A stretch of DNA of 64,000 nucleotides from Enoplolaimus lenunculus (GCA_030248215.1 JASANG010002174.1:124001-188000); one strand, 5' to 3'. Positions 1-12,506 are shown, counted from the first letter of the stretch. Notes: generated from the letters alone by a model not told the origin. Numbers and translations are program-made.

Positions 1-1553
1 AACATTGCGTAGTTAACATGCAGTAAATGTATGACTTATCTCTTGAATATCATAGGTAATCTTAAATTTGGTGGCTGATTCACAGCGCCAGCGGTAGATA
101 GAAAATGGGGATTTTGTGCCCCCACCGTTTCTATCTGGTACCGGCAATTTTTGTGGTGCGATACCGTACAGTTTCAGTTTGACTCCTTCCTGCAGGTTAT
201 GGGTTACAATACCGGCTTAAGAAGCTCTCACTTCATTAATAGATCGTATGTCAAAATTCTGTTACTTTGTTAACTTAAGCATTATATGGTTTTTGAATTT
301 AACGCAATTTAAATGTTAGAATTTAAAGTACTGAAGCAAAGGATACTGATTTTAAAAGAAATCTGTCACTAAAACAATAGAGAAATTAAAGGAATGGACG
401 AATAAAATAAGACATCAGCCACAAAAGATTTGGTTTTAAGCGACCAATGTTTCCTGTAGCGCTAATAAACATTATCACTCGGCGATGCAAATGAAATTAT
501 TTCAAAGGCGCAGCCGCCATTGTGGTTCAAGGGTTGGTTTTACGACTCGAATTTCGAAAACGGTTAACATGTTGCGTTTTGTCTCTTGAAATCACAATGG
601 CCAGATGCAACAGTGGTTTAAAAGCTTACCTTTCCCCAAATTACTTAGTTGAGATGGTCTTGCGTTCAAAGACGTAAGAATGATTTTGTAACGAATATAC
701 ATCTGTCCATTCATAAACAGATGCGTTTAAAAAGATAAAAAATCTCAATACGCAGGTTTAGAATTTAAAACTCAGATCATTTATTCAAGGTGATTTAAGC
801 ATTTTGGTACGGGATTCTCTGAATTCAAATTTCAACTTGAGTTTGTAGCTCGATTGTTACACACCCGTTTGCTTGCCACACTGGCAAACGAACCGGAACA
901 CGTGTTTTAAAACAAACTTATTGCAATTAATGACGTGGTATGCAGACGCTGGTTTAGGTTCCTTTGGATTATTTTTCAGTCGGTGTTTGCCAAAAAAATT
1001 GAGCTCGGAAGAAAACCTAAATGCTTATTTCGATTTCTTATTGCTTCTACCCTGTATTTCATGTTCAAGTTTGATGTTTTAACAGTGCCGGAGCAGAAAA
1101 GGGGTTGAGGATCCCATTAACTGCAGCGTGGGAGCTCCTAACGGTGAATCTTAGCAAAATTATAGGCCAGCGAGTGCAGCGAGCAAGAAAATTTGTTGAC
1201 ATTTAGCAACCTGACCATTCTTTAAAGTCTGTGTAGTATGCGGAACCACTATAAGAATCAAGGTAATATAAAATAGTGTCGCAAACTCGCGAGCGAAGCA
1301 GACGGGAAGCCAGACACATTTCAAAACTTCGGCGGGTTTTGTTTCAACCGGTTAGGGTGGGGACCTTTAGGGGTGCCTCCAAATGGGGGTATGGGAGTCG
1401 CTGCTCCAGCCGTGTATTTCAAGACTTCATTTTTTGGCATTTGGGTATCTTCGCCTTGTGAAATGATCGACAGATGCTTAAAAATTGTCACATAATTTGT
1501 ATTTTACCCTTTCTCACATAAATATTTGCAATTTCACATGAATGTAATTTAAA

Positions 1554-1618
1554 GGTGAGATTCGAACGCCAGTCTCACGGGTGGGAGGCGTTTACGATGA
1601 CCACTAAGCTATAAAGAG
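1554..1618 (-). other. tRNA-like remnant, Gly(CCC)-like
   Basis: On the minus strand the sequence has an A-box-like TAGCTTAGTGGTC and a B-box-like GCGTTCGAATCTC at about tRNA spacing, with CTCCCAC in the anticodon-loop position. The anticodon and T stems pair poorly, so this is a decayed tRNA or tRNA-derived repeat, not a working gene. It abuts the dispersed repeat at 1617. Confidence 0.35.
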
Positions 1619-1758
1619 CTTGACGCTCGAGCCCAAAGGGGCTCTCACGTCTTGTGGAGATTCAACACTGCCCATATATGTTATAAATGTTAAACACTGC
1701 TCACAGTGTGTGTATTGCTTGTACATTATTGTATTTAGTTGCTCGTAGTATAATCTAT
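1617..1758. repeat. Dispersed B-box repeat, copy 1
   Basis: About 140 bp shared at high similarity with 10871-11008 and more weakly with 25243-25345 and 48791-48905. Conserved parts are GAGCTTGACGCTCGAGCC, CTCACGTCTTGTGG and the TTAAACACTG...TGTGTATTG block. GCTCGAGCC fits the loose pol III B-box pattern GWTCRANNC, so a tRNA-derived SINE is possible, but no A-box at the usual distance and no 3' tail are clear. Confidence 0.6.
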
Positions 1759-1871
1759 TAGCGAAAGGGTTAATATACAGAACGGTAATCTGAATGAAAA
1801 ATATTTTCGTTTCGATGTTAATTGGTTTCGTATATTCTTAATAAGATTTAAAATATCCGGGTCATACATTG

Positions 1872-2160
1872 TACTATAGTAACTCAAATATGAGGGGGTG
1901 GGGATTGATATTTATTTGGCCTATCCAGAGGGTACTCCCTGTTATTCAGTTACGGACTGACTTATTTTTTACCGCCCTTGGCCCTGGAGTCAGTTATGCG
2001 CTACAATTAGGGATAATTGGCATTTATGGACTCTAATTATAGGGTTTAGAAACTGTATCCGCTTTCGGACACATTTTTAGGAATACGCACTCAAATTGAT
2101 TGGGACTCAAAATGGGGACTTCCCCTCTTACTACCCCCTCTTATTCGGGGCACAACAGTA
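1872..2160. mobile_element. TA-flanked inverted-repeat MITE (Tc1/mariner-like), copy 1
   Basis: The ends begin after TA at 1872 and finish before TA at 2160. The left end CTATAGTAACTCAAATATGA and the reverse-complemented right end CTGTTGTGCCCCGAATAAGA are imperfect inverted repeats, both followed by a run of G. Similar ends occur at 32090 and 53074. Flanking TA with this length suggests a non-autonomous Tc1/mariner element; no transposase is present. Confidence 0.6.
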
Positions 2161-2897
2161 TAGCAGTTAGAAACAAAGTTTGTATTTGCTATGGAACGGA
2201 CAGAAACTTTTTGTTTCTAAATTTGTCAAGATTTATGTTCAAATTCAAACTATAAAAAGAAAACAACTGGAAACATTAGAAACCTATTTTGCTTTAGAAG
2301 GGAAGTGATTTGTCATTACTATCACCAACTCGATCCGCATATAGGCTGGCTGAGCCCACCCTCGAGTTACGTTCAGGCGACCCCCTTTGTACTATTGATG
2401 GTTGTCTTTATTTATGTGTATCGAGTGAGTACACCAGGGGGAATCGTCCTACCTACAGTATCCAGAACGAAATATGACTTAAGCTCGGATTGTGCCTTGC
2501 AAAACTGAATCAAAATATCATTTTGCGCGGCTACGTGTTTTGGGTTTAACGTTATCCCAAGCCAAGCCAGTATTAAAATGTTCCATTAATAATTTGTTTA
2601 TAAAGCACTTTAATGAGAAAATTTAAATTACATAGCTAACGATACCAATGAAATAAAAAATTATTTTTAATAAATTCGTAACAATATCAATTTGTTATAC
2701 TAAACTCCGGTAATTATCAGCTAACTTTTGAAATTTGTGGCCCTTAAGTAGGTAGTCTAGCGCTAGTTGAACTCCTCTCGAAGCAGTGTAAAGAAGACAC
2801 GCGTGAATCGTTGAGGATATTTTATACGTGTAAGGTTGTGCGGTCTAATGGGCAATGTATGTAAGTGTTATGTTAATGCGAAGTAATTGAAAGAATT

Positions 2898-2971
2898 GAC
2901 CACGACTGGATTGGAACCAGCGACTTTTGGCTAACTGGGCCAACGTTCTTCCCTACTGATCTATCGCGGCA
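2898..2971 (-). other. tRNA-like sequence, Thr(AGT)-like, probable pseudogene
   Basis: Minus-strand folding gives an acceptor stem with 6 of 7 pairs, a perfect 5-bp anticodon stem (TTGGC/GCCAA) around loop CCAGTTA, and a 5-bp T stem around TTCCAAT. The anticodon would be AGT (Thr). Against a functional tRNA are the first acceptor pair (T-C), C instead of T at position 33, C at position 57 and a weak D stem. It may be a pseudogene or a SINE head. Confidence 0.4.
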
Positions 2972-3001
2972 TTGCTTCAACTACTTGTACAGTCTGCGCG
3001 G

Positions 3002-3254
3002 CAGGGATGGGAGCTCGGTCTCGGTAAGTCTCTGTATTTGACAGGCCGTGATGCCTGACAAGTAAAATTTCGCTTTAAACTATGAATTTTCATACTCAAT
3101 AATGATGAGCAGATATTCTGAACAAAACAAAAAACTATGAAATAAACAATTTTGCAAATTTTGATTTTTTTCGGTGATGACCAGAAATTGACCGAAACCG
3201 AGACTCTATATGACCGGTCTCGGTCTCGTTTTTAATTGAGACCAGCCATTCTCG
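3002..3254. mobile_element. hAT-like MITE with CTCGG-rich ends
   Basis: Starts CAGGGATGGGAGCTCGGTCTC and ends in the inverted counterpart GAGACCAGCCATTCTCG. Flanks CTGCGCGG / CTGCTGGA match at 5 of 8 positions, weak support for an old 8-bp duplication. A related CGAGACCG-rich end (…GATCGCCCATCCCTG) occurs at about 38780-38925. Confidence 0.45.
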
Positions 3255-4840
3255 CTGCTGGATCTTGCTTCTTCAATATATTACGGGTCTTCAAAATTAG
3301 CCTTTTCCTGTTCGTATTTTTATGGGTGCTGTCGGATGTGCAAGGTATTCGGTATGTGTGTCCGTAATACAATGCGGCTTGTGGGAACCTCAACGCTCTA
3401 ATTTAGGCGCGGTCGCTTGTAGCAGTTTGCTAAACAACAAGATAAGTATTATGCTAGTATTAACGCAGTGGTTAAACGCACGCTAATATTTAAGTTTCTC
3501 AATTACTCCAGTAAAAGTCTAATCTCCAGATTATAACATCAAATACGTCTCCAATAATACTCCAGTAGGTCCAGTTACTTCTTAACTCCGTTAACTCTCA
3601 ACTCCAGACTCCAGTTTAACTCCAATACCAAACAACTCCGATTACGTTAGCTGCTCAGAACGTGCCCGCACTATATGTTGCCTTAAGCAACCCACGCGGC
3701 ACCCCGAGCGATACAACTGCAACCCGACGATGTTCAATCGACAATAAAGTCAATGCCGTACTCCGTATACAAACAAGACCAATAAGAAAAGCTTCGATGA
3801 AAGTAAAATAGTAACAGTTGAAAAAATATGTCAAATCGCTAAGTGTTCAATATCCAGACTGAATATGGAGATAGCTAAAGCCATCCCCATATTAAGTTAA
3901 TTTGCATACTGACCAGCATAACCGGTTATAATATCATATATGATTTTACAAATGCATGAATACTGTGATATTATATGTTTTTACGCCATATTTGACTAGC
4001 TAAAAACTTTCGATTTAAAAATACGAAATATTTGTATTATAAAACGCCGTTTAAAACCGAACTAGGGAAAAGAGATTAAGGAGGCTTAGGGGTGCCAATA
4101 TAAGGGTAATTAGGGTAAAAATACCAAATCCACCGATTTTAAGTAGTTGTTTTATAGAAATTTACATTGCTGTGCCACCTACAGGGGCTACCCCAGGTTG
4201 AACTTTGAGGAAACCAGGGCGCATTTGAGGAGTGGAGGAGAGGATTCTCCCGTTTTCCATCTTATAAATTTTATACCCTTATGAATAGTTTTAAAAGGAT
4301 TAACTTATCCGGTTCAGCCCCCACTCAAGATTTCCTCTACAGGTTTACTTTAATTTCCTTACATTTTTACGAAAAAAGATTATCAGTATGATGAATTAAA
4401 CATACCCTCTCCACTCGATCATATTTCTTATATATTTGACCTGTCTTTATTATTTATATGGCTGTTTTTGACCATGTGCTTATTTGTAGACGTAACCAAA
4501 CTCTGACTAGTGCGACTGGCGCTTTATTGAAAATTACGCAACACCCAATCGGAAATATGCCGCTTCTCCGCCGTGACCCAGAGAATGCCCAGTTTGTGGG
4601 ATCTTTTAACGGATTTTTTGAGTGACAAATGCTCCGAGAAGTGGTGTATTTTTCGCGGTATATGCTAGGCTTTCACATCATAAAATTTTTAAGATGTATG
4701 ACGCATAGGTTTTACGATGCCCCCACTCTGAAAAAATATGCGTACAGAAATATTACTATCGATATATACATATATATGCTAGTTCATAATAACATGAAAT
4801 GAATTAGTTATACTACACAGTGCGAAAGTACGTATTAAAC

Positions 4841-7800
4841 ATGCTAAGCAAACACGCAATACTGCGAGCGTCGACAGCTTTGCAGGCTGTAAATTGGACA
4901 CCGGCGAACAGTGTTGTAACCAGCTGTTGTAAATTGGCAGGTATCCACTTACTTGATTTCATGACACATGTTTTGGCACCGTAACTAAAATTTTGCTTGT
5001 CATTAAAAATTAAGGCTTAATTTTGTGCATAACAATATTATTCGTATGCATTCAAATCTTTTTAATTTAATACCTATCATTGCAATTTGTTCATTGTTTA
5101 CTGGGTTGCATTGGTAAAGCTTCAAAATCCCTAGTACCCTTCTTGTATAATACTTTATTATTGGTGTTTTTACGTTTATTGTGTTCCACTGGATTTTATA
5201 ATTTCAAAATCATTACTTAATTTTTGCGCGCAGAAAACAAACTTTTGGGCTGGAAATATTAGGTGTAATTTAGTACTTATAACAATCGTGTAAAGCAATC
5301 GTTAAGGATTATTGTTACAAAATATACGTATAACTTCACTATTTACAGCAGCGTCTCCCGAACCTAAAAAATCTGAAAAAACTTCATATGGCGGCCTTAA
5401 AGATGAAGACCGCATATTCACGAATCTATATGGCCGGTATGACTGGCGTCTCAAAGGAGCCATGGCCAGAGGTGATTGGTACAAAACGAAAGAAATTCTC
5501 ATCAAAGGTAAGGCTTTGTTATCGAGCAGTTTTTCCGAACGTAAAGGAATGGTTACCGAGGGTAAATAAAATACATATTTGCTAATTGGTTAATAGAATT
5601 TTCTCTGTATTAATTTTGAGAGACGATTTGGCAGTGTTCGTATTGTAGACGGTATTTCTCTAAATTACCCTTTTACCAGACCAATCAGTAAAATACAGGC
5701 TGTCGTCAATTATATAATATGTTAATCAGTTGCATTTAGGAGCGGATTATATTCTGCAAGAAATCACAAAATCGGGACTGCGTGGCCGTGGAGGGGCTGG
5801 ATTTCCTTCAGGATTAAAGTGGAGTTTTATGAATAAACCGTTTGACGGGCGACCGAGATATTTAGTGGTTAATGCGGACGAAGGAGAGCCGGGTTAGTGT
5901 CGCAAAGTTTCGGAACTGTCGGTTTACTTATTTTATGTTCATGTGGAATTTCGTCAACTCCAATTTTTGCTTGTGATAGCTGAACGATTAATAAATTCAT
6001 CAACTAGCTTTGAATTTTTTATAGAGGTTCTCAATATTATTGGAACTCTATGTGTTGTCTCTTGTTTGCTTAATAACATTTTACCGCCTTGTTAGGTTTC
6101 ACAGTCCGTTTCAACATTCAGTATTATCATTTTGTAGTCTCGAATTATTTTAGGCACGTGTAAAGATCGCGAGATTATGCGTCACGACCCACATAAATTG
6201 GTTGAAGGCTGTTTAGTCGCTGGCCGATCTATGGGAGCACGAGCTGCGTATATTTATATCAGAGGCGAATTTGTTCGAGAAACTATTAATATGCAGGTTG
6301 CGGTCAAAGAAGCATACGAGGCTGGTCTTTTAGGTTTGTGAACTGAGGTTTTTAGATTTATAGCCATGACATTTACAGCTATTGTTGCGAGAATGGAGTT
6401 GAGTTGCATTTCATGTATTTTGGCGCCCATTGTATGGTCATATTAAGTTTAGAAGAGCAAGTTTCCGCTAAACGACAGTGTTCATATTGTTTTGACAATA
6501 ATAAACAATACTGTAACCAATATTAACATGCATTTTTATATAAAAAATTTAGGTAAAAATGCATGTGGTTCTGGATATGATTTTGACGTATTTATTCATC
6601 GCGGAGCCGGCGCTTATATTTGTGGTGAAGAAACTTCTTTAATTGAATCTTTGGAAGGAAAACAAGGAAAGCCACGACTCAAGGTATTGCTTCAATGAAT
6701 TTTGTAAATTTATTATACCATTGAAAAGTATGTTTTTAGTATTCGCTGTATACGAATACGAATTTAACATAACAAAGTTTGTAATTTGAATTGTTTTGTG
6801 AAAAATGTCTTAACGGTTGCTGACATGTTGTCGAAGTTCAGAATGTGAATAAATATCAGTTTTGAGAAAAATCAATGTTCGGTTCTTGCTTCATCGTGTA
6901 TGCTAGTCATAAATGCATATATGCAGCAAAACTTGTGTTGCTGTAAATACTTTAAAGACAGTCCGGCTCAGTTTAGACTTGTTTTGCCATTGTCTTTTAT
7001 TCATTGCATCTAATCCTAGCCGCCGTTTCCTGCTGATATTGGCGTTTTTGGCTGTCCATCAACGGTAGCAAATGTCGAAACAGTCGCTGTTGCTCCAACG
7101 ATTTGTCGTCGTGGTGGAGATTGGTTTGCTTCGTTTGGTCGCGAACGCAACCGTGGAACAAAATTGTTTTGCATTTCGGGACATGTCAATTCTCCGTGTA
7201 CTGTAGAAGAAGAAATGTCAATTCCGTTGAAAGAGTTGATTGAGAGACATTGTGGCGGTGTGATTGGAGGTGAGCGTTTCGTGAGTAACCGCTGAAACCG
7301 TGGATGTTGTAAAACGAGCTTTCGATAACGTCACAACCAAAGTTACAATTTACGTCAATGCATATTCGAACGTTTTTGTTATACTAAGTGGGAACATTCA
7401 CTAACGTCAAACCAAAGTTAGAATTATTCACATATCGTAGTCTAATAAATATTGTTAAAATTAAGAACCGGTGGTTGTGCTGAGAAAACAAAAACACTTG
7501 AAATGTTAGTACAACTTTTTTCTAGCTTGGTCTGAGTGTTAGGCATGCTTATGTATTATGGGTTTAAGCGGTTAAAAACGTTTGCATTATACAGTTAAGA
7601 CTAACCGTCTTTGAATGTTTAAATTTATTTTAGGCTGGGATAATCTGCAAGCAATTATACCAGGTGGGTCTTCTGTTCCCTTACTACCAAAAAGTATTTG
7701 TTCAACGGTTTTGATGGATTTCGATGCGCTAGTTGAAGTGCAGTCTGGTTTGGGCACTGCCGCAGTCATTGTTATGAATAATCAAGCTGACGTTGTTAAA

Positions 7801-8966
7801 TGTATTGCCAGACTTTCATTGTTTTATGAACACGAGAGCTGTGGACAATGCACGCCATGCCGTGAAGGTAATTAAGCTCATGAATTAGAAGTTCGATCTT
7901 AATGCAACATCGAATTCAATGCTTTTCTTATATCTATAATTATATAATTATTAGGCTTTATACGTAGTTTTTGGGCGTAGAACATGGCGGAATTTTGAAG
8001 TGCTAAAATGGGATTCATTGTGGATCTTACTATAAGCAATACCTTTATTTTAATCTGATTATATTATATGTCTATTTAGTGGTGGAAAGGTGAATACGCG
8101 TGTGCTTTACGTGCTTCTGAGTAAACACTGACTTTTTACAGAAAACGCTTGAGTTTTAGCGAATATAAATAGTTAAGTGCATATCCATGCATAGTATTAG
8201 CGAGTTTGCTGTTTAGTTATTATAGCTGACTGATTTAGGTACAAACATGTGCTGAATCAGAGTGTACCGTCATAATTTTTAAAAAAACAGGTGGGAGCTA
8301 GCTTGCATAATAACAATCACTAGGTTGCAACTGGATGAACAAAATGATGTGGCGGTTTGTACAAGGAAAGGGTCGTAAAGATGAAATCGATATGCTGTGG
8401 GAACTGAGTAAACAAATTGAAGGTTTGTTCCGTAAATTTAATGTTAAAGTTTGAAACATTGGTGTAGGACGTTGACAGTCAAAAAGAATTATCAGAGGGA
8501 TTTTGAATTATGCGGACCAAATACATTAAACACGGTGTATTATTTTGCTATTTCATTGCGTCGACAACACTATTATTTCATACTGCAGCTTCGTTGAAAT
8601 TTGCCGAGCTGTAATAGATTTCGGCACATGCGGTCTAGACTTAGGTAATAGGCTTATCCTTTACGCTCAGGCTTAGGCTCATGAATATGACCATACAGCT
8701 GTTACGACCCTGATCTATACATTGGCGTAGATTTCAGAATATATCAGTGTGGCATTTGAAGTGCCACTACATACTGCTTGAATGTAGTTGTGCTGTGTTA
8801 ACTGTGCCAACCTACTATTTTAGGACACACAATTTGCGCGCTCGGTGATGGTGCCGCGTGGCCAGTTCAAGGTTTGATTCGACATTTTAGACCGGAAATT
8901 GAAAGAAGAATGGAGGAATACCATGCAAATGAAGAGAAACAGCTGCAGAAACAACAGTCTGCATAG
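4841..8966 (+). CDS. NDUFV1: NADH:ubiquinone oxidoreductase core subunit V1 (complex I 51 kDa flavoprotein)
   Basis: Nine exons join in frame: 4841-4940, 5349-5507, 5740-5892, 6154-6333, 6553-6683, 7020-7269, 7634-7867, 8324-8422 and 8824-8966. They give 482 aa, close to the 464 aa of the human protein. The first ~35 residues ([11 protein letters not shown]...) look like a mitochondrial presequence. Then come [13 protein letters not shown], the glycine-rich [11 protein letters not shown] loop (about residue 100-110) for [17 protein letters not shown], and the [12 protein letters not shown] motif with the later TICALGD cysteine, which together ligate the N3 4Fe-4S cluster. The protein oxidises NADH and passes electrons through FMN to the Fe-S chain on the matrix side of the inner membrane. 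All introns are GT-AG. An AATAAA lies at 9102-9107. Intron 8 carries a small GGCC-ended transposon (8623-8727). Confidence 0.97.
8623..8727. mobile_element. GGCC-ended MITE with TTAGGC-like interior, copy 1 (NDUFV1 intron 8)
   Basis: A 105-bp element starts GGCACATG and ends ACATTGGCG. It is flanked by a perfect 8-bp duplication TAGATTTC (8615-8622 and 8728-8735). The interior has degenerate CTTAGG/TCAGGCTTAGGCTC words. The terminal sequence matches the other GGCCCATGT elements in this window, so it is a short, diverged member. Confidence 0.75.
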
Positions 8967-9265
8967 TTATGATTTTAGTTAATACCACATGGTGTACGTA
9001 GCGTCATGACTGGTAGCCGTGCTTTAGAATGACGCATATTTTACAATTTTTCGAAATTATCTGCTGTAGACATTCGTAGCACAAAATATTACGCAATTTA
9101 AAATAAATTTAAAAAAAGATTTACTGACAATCGTTGACAATGTAATGAAAACTAAGGCTGGTTTGTTTTTCAATTTATTGATTAAAATTCAAACTTTAAA
9201 AATACAATCTCAGCGCGGCTTCATGCGTGTGATAAGATTGTGTTAAACGATGCATGTGTTATATT

Positions 9266-9430
9266 GGCCCATGTTACTTTAAGGGGCGTCCAGGTTTCTG
9301 TCGGGTCCATAAAAGAGTAGGTTTAGATTCTAGATTACATTTTTTGCTTAGGTTTAGGCATAGGAACACATTTTTGCCAACTTAGGAACACGCTTAGTCG
9401 ACTGTTACGCCCATTAAATAAACATTGGCC
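9266..9430. mobile_element. GGCC-ended MITE with TTAGGC-like interior, copy 2
   Basis: A 165-bp element runs from GGCCCATGTTAC to ACATTGGCC. A perfect 9-bp direct repeat TGTTATATT flanks it (9257-9265 and 9431-9439); most other copies show 8 bp. The interior contains GCTTAGGTTTAGGC and related words. No coding capacity. Confidence 0.8.
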
Positions 9431-10029
9431 TGTTATATTATGGTGCACCGGCTCATGCTGATGCGAATTCGTTGATCATTTAAACGACGGTTTGTATATT
9501 TTGTTCTTATATCAAAATTTAGTGAAGTAGTAAATTAAACATAGTTTTAGTAATGTGAATCCGCTACTGCTATAAGTGAAAATATAAATTCATTGGCTAC
9601 GTAGTACAGATCGTTGTACTTAGCTACAACCTGCGACGAAAAGTTTGTTTCTGGTTCCGAAGTCATCACATTTCGCATATCCGGCTACATGTTTGTTTTC
9701 GGATACAAATCGAATATTTTTCATGCGTGATTACACGCATTGTATGAAATTTTTTTCGAAAGGTGCGTTTAGATATCCGGTTCTGTCTTTAGTGCGTTTA
9801 GATATCCGGTTCTGTCTTTAGTACCGTAGTCGGACATTGTACTTTCACAATTTGTCTGTTCCACAAATATGTTCAGTGGGTTGTCCGAACTATAAATTCA
9901 GACATAATGACACGCAACAAGCGATTATACAGAGTCTGTGTGAAGGAAATTTTATTATCAAACACTGTGTCCAAGTGGTGCCACATCGTCCCTACTCCCT
10001 CGAAGGGACTACCGCCATATCAGATTAAC

Positions 10030-10745
10030 GGCCCATGTTACTATAAAGGCCGTCCCAATTGCCCGGGACACAAATATTCCCTGGAGTGCGCACTTATGCG
10101 CTCCTGTTTACAAATGCACAGGCAGATATATTTACGTAGGTAAATATACACATATATAAACATATATACATATATATTGTAGGTGGCTGTGCCACACTCA
10201 AATATATTTCAACCTAAAAACTAAAACTAAATCCAAATCCTAAACCACACCTCAAGGGAGTCCCCGGCTCCGACTAGTCTCTCTTAGAACTTGAGTTAGG
10301 CTTAGGCGTTGCTAAACGGCGTAGAAACTTATAAATCTTTAAATGGCGGCTGCGTCCGCAATGTATCAGTACTCAGGGCCCTGCGTGGCCATTTATTAAA
10401 TATTTTTGTTGGCATAGTGCTCCAAAGCACTTAGCTAGCGGATGTGAGTGTCCCTAAGGGGCCCGAGACACTCAATTTTATGCAAATCAATTCCACATGG
10501 GGGCTGGGGTAGCCAGCCTCCATAATCATTCTTGCTTTTGAATTGGAACAATGTGTTGCGTTTATTTGAAATCACGAACTATTCACATATATATAATATA
10601 TGTGCATATATGTGTATACACATATATCTGTCCCAAGTGTCCCAACTGTCTCGTCTGTCCCGCTGTCCCAATTATATTTTTGGAATGTACTCCTGGTACA
10701 TTGCTGTCCCGGGAAAATGAGACGGCCTTTAAAGTAACATTGGCC
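10030..10745. mobile_element. Larger GGCC-ended inverted-repeat element without TTAGGC
   Basis: The left end (GGCCCATGTTACTATAAAGG...) and the reverse complement of the right end (GGCCAATGTTACTTTAAAGG...) form ~40-bp terminal inverted repeats that extend through CCCGGGACA. Flanks AGATTAAC / AGACTAAC match at 7 of 8 positions. The interior has TGTCCC repeats (about 10628-10670) and TATATA-rich stretches. The termini match the short TTAGGC-carrying MITEs, so both probably used the same transposase. No transposase frame is visible. Confidence 0.7.
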
Positions 10746-10870
10746 AGACTAACTATGTATGCCCTCTGCGAAGTCCAAATATCCCAAAAACAGTAGTTTT
10801 GTACCGCCATTGCAAACAAGTTCGGAATTACTATCAGTAGCAGTGTAATAATAGTAGTTATATATGATGC

Positions 10871-11008
10871 GCTTGACGCTCGAGCCCGAGGGGGCTCTCA
10901 CGTCTTATGAAGATTTTGCACTGCGCATATGTTATAAATGTTAAACACTGCTCACAGTGTGTGTATTGCTCGTACATTATTGTATTTAGTTGCTCATAGT
11001 ATACTCTG
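10871..11008. repeat. Dispersed B-box repeat, copy 2
   Basis: The closest match to the copy at 1617-1758: the same GCTTGACGCTCGAGCCC start, CTCACGTCTT, then TTATAAATGTTAAACACTGC and TGTGTATTGCTCGTACATT. It has the same orientation and similar length. Sequence upstream of the shared start differs, so this marks a real element edge. Confidence 0.6.
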
Positions 11009-11985
11009 AGTGAAAGTGTTAACCAACAAGTATACATACGAATTGATGAGCTTCCTGTTTGTAACTCAACTCAGACGTTTGTGACGGTATATTTATATTG
11101 TACCATAACAATAATTGAACCTTATCCTCCGAGATTCAGAAACGGAAACATCCGAAAAATGCATAAAAGTGCTTTAAGGAATAACGAAACGTCTACAGAG
11201 TTGAAGTACAAAACGATCGAACGAATACGAATCTGTAACGAACAGTGACCTTTTATACATTTCAGAATTTTCACAATTTATCTTTTGAAATTTTGACTGA
11301 AATTTATCTTTCAAACTTTTCAACGCTATAAAAGCAACAAATGGTAGTTTTCGAAACTTTCATTAACAACACCTTACAGATTAGCAAGCTAAACATCATA
11401 AATTTACCCACTTCCGGCTTTGACCTCCAACTCCACCAGTATTTCGCACCTCAGGTTGCAATTTGTTTTAGGTCAATTGGCTCCACCAGATACCAACAAA
11501 AACTTTTAAATATCACACATACTTTTTGCCTAGAAGAACAAAACTGAATAGGCATACAACGTATCTTAGGTACTTTATAAATCATAATTTGCTTGGGTAA
11601 CACGGACAAAACGTCGCTAAAAGCTGTAACCAAATCTCGTATCAATTAAAAATTCTTTATTTTTGTAGAAGTTGATAACTACAACATTCGTAGAAAAATG
11701 TATTATGCTGCTATAACAAATACACAGAAAAAGTGTTTGAACTTCCCAGGCAACAAAATTGCATTGAATTGACAAGCGTGAACATGAAAAATCATGAGCA
11801 GAAAAATCAAGCACAAAAACTGATTTTACTGCAAACGAATATATGTACATGATTAAATTAAAAACTGGCATTGTTCTTTGCATAAAGACGTAAAGTCTAA
11901 AAATCAGCGCTATAATAGTTTAGCAGAACGCATTACATGTATGTATGTTACACATCGAAATATGGATGTTTTTGATACTACGTAT

Positions 11986-12172
11986 CAGCGTGTAAACAGA
12001 TAGTGATCAAAATAGTGAAAACCGGAAAATGATTGAAGAACAAAAGTTACAAAAATGTTTTATTTTTCTTCCAAAACAATAAGTTGAAGCAAAAATAACA
12101 GAATTTCCGGTAATTTCTATAACAGAAACGAACACAAATTTTTACCGCAAATGAATATCCGGTTACACCTTG
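11986..12172. mobile_element. hAT-like MITE (CAG-GTGTAA ends), copy 1
   Basis: Left end CAGCGTGTAAACAGATAGTG, right end ATATCCGGTTACACCTTG. Flanks CTACGTAT / CTACATAA match at 6 of 8 positions. The interior matches the copy at 17232-17445 (TTTTATTTTTCT, TTTCCGGTAATTTCTATAAC). It is a non-coding internal deletion derivative. Confidence 0.65.
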
Positions 12173-12506
12173 CTACATAAAGTTCGGTCCTCGCAGTTTG
12201 TAATACACAACTATTTCGAGTACCGGTTAAGCACGATAAAGTAAGCAGCAAATTTGAGTTCATACAGAAAGTCAGTTTTTCATCTCCACTGTTATACAGT
12301 CAATTTTGTGCAGAATCATATTTCTTTGCAGAATTTTGCAATGGATTGCAAGCCAATGAACACACTGCGTTCCAAAAATTGTTGTCAAACCGCAGAAACT
12401 GTAATAGCAACATTCTGCATTAAGATTTAGCACTAAATTACGTTTGGCTCCTCGCTCACTTCACTGGAGAAATTAAACGGTAGTACATTAGACTATGTGA
12501 GCTGGT

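Larger units (their letters stand above)
1..4840. other. Left intergenic region upstream of NDUFV1, repeat-rich
   Basis: I found no convincing coding exon in this 4.8 kb; the short open frames have no recognisable domain and no matching splice context. It holds a tRNA-like remnant (about 1554-1618), a dispersed B-box repeat (1617-1758), a TA-flanked inverted-repeat element (1872-2160), a better folded tRNA-like sequence (2898-2971) and a hAT-like element (3002-3254). At about 3500-3640 there is an irregular run of CTCCAGT-like words. The NDUFV1 promoter presumably lies near 4600-4840, but no TATA or other motif stands out. Confidence 0.6.
8967..12506. other. Intergenic region between NDUFV1 and ACTR6, repeat-rich
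   Basis: The two flanking genes converge here. The stretch holds a GGCC-ended MITE (9266-9430), a perfect 29-bp tandem duplication around 9765-9822, a 716-bp relative with the same ends (10030-10745), a copy of the B-box dispersed repeat (10871-11008) and a hAT-like MITE (11986-12172). Around 11340-11470 a fragment resembles the interior of the long inverted-repeat element in ACTR6. I see no supported gene. Confidence 0.6.
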
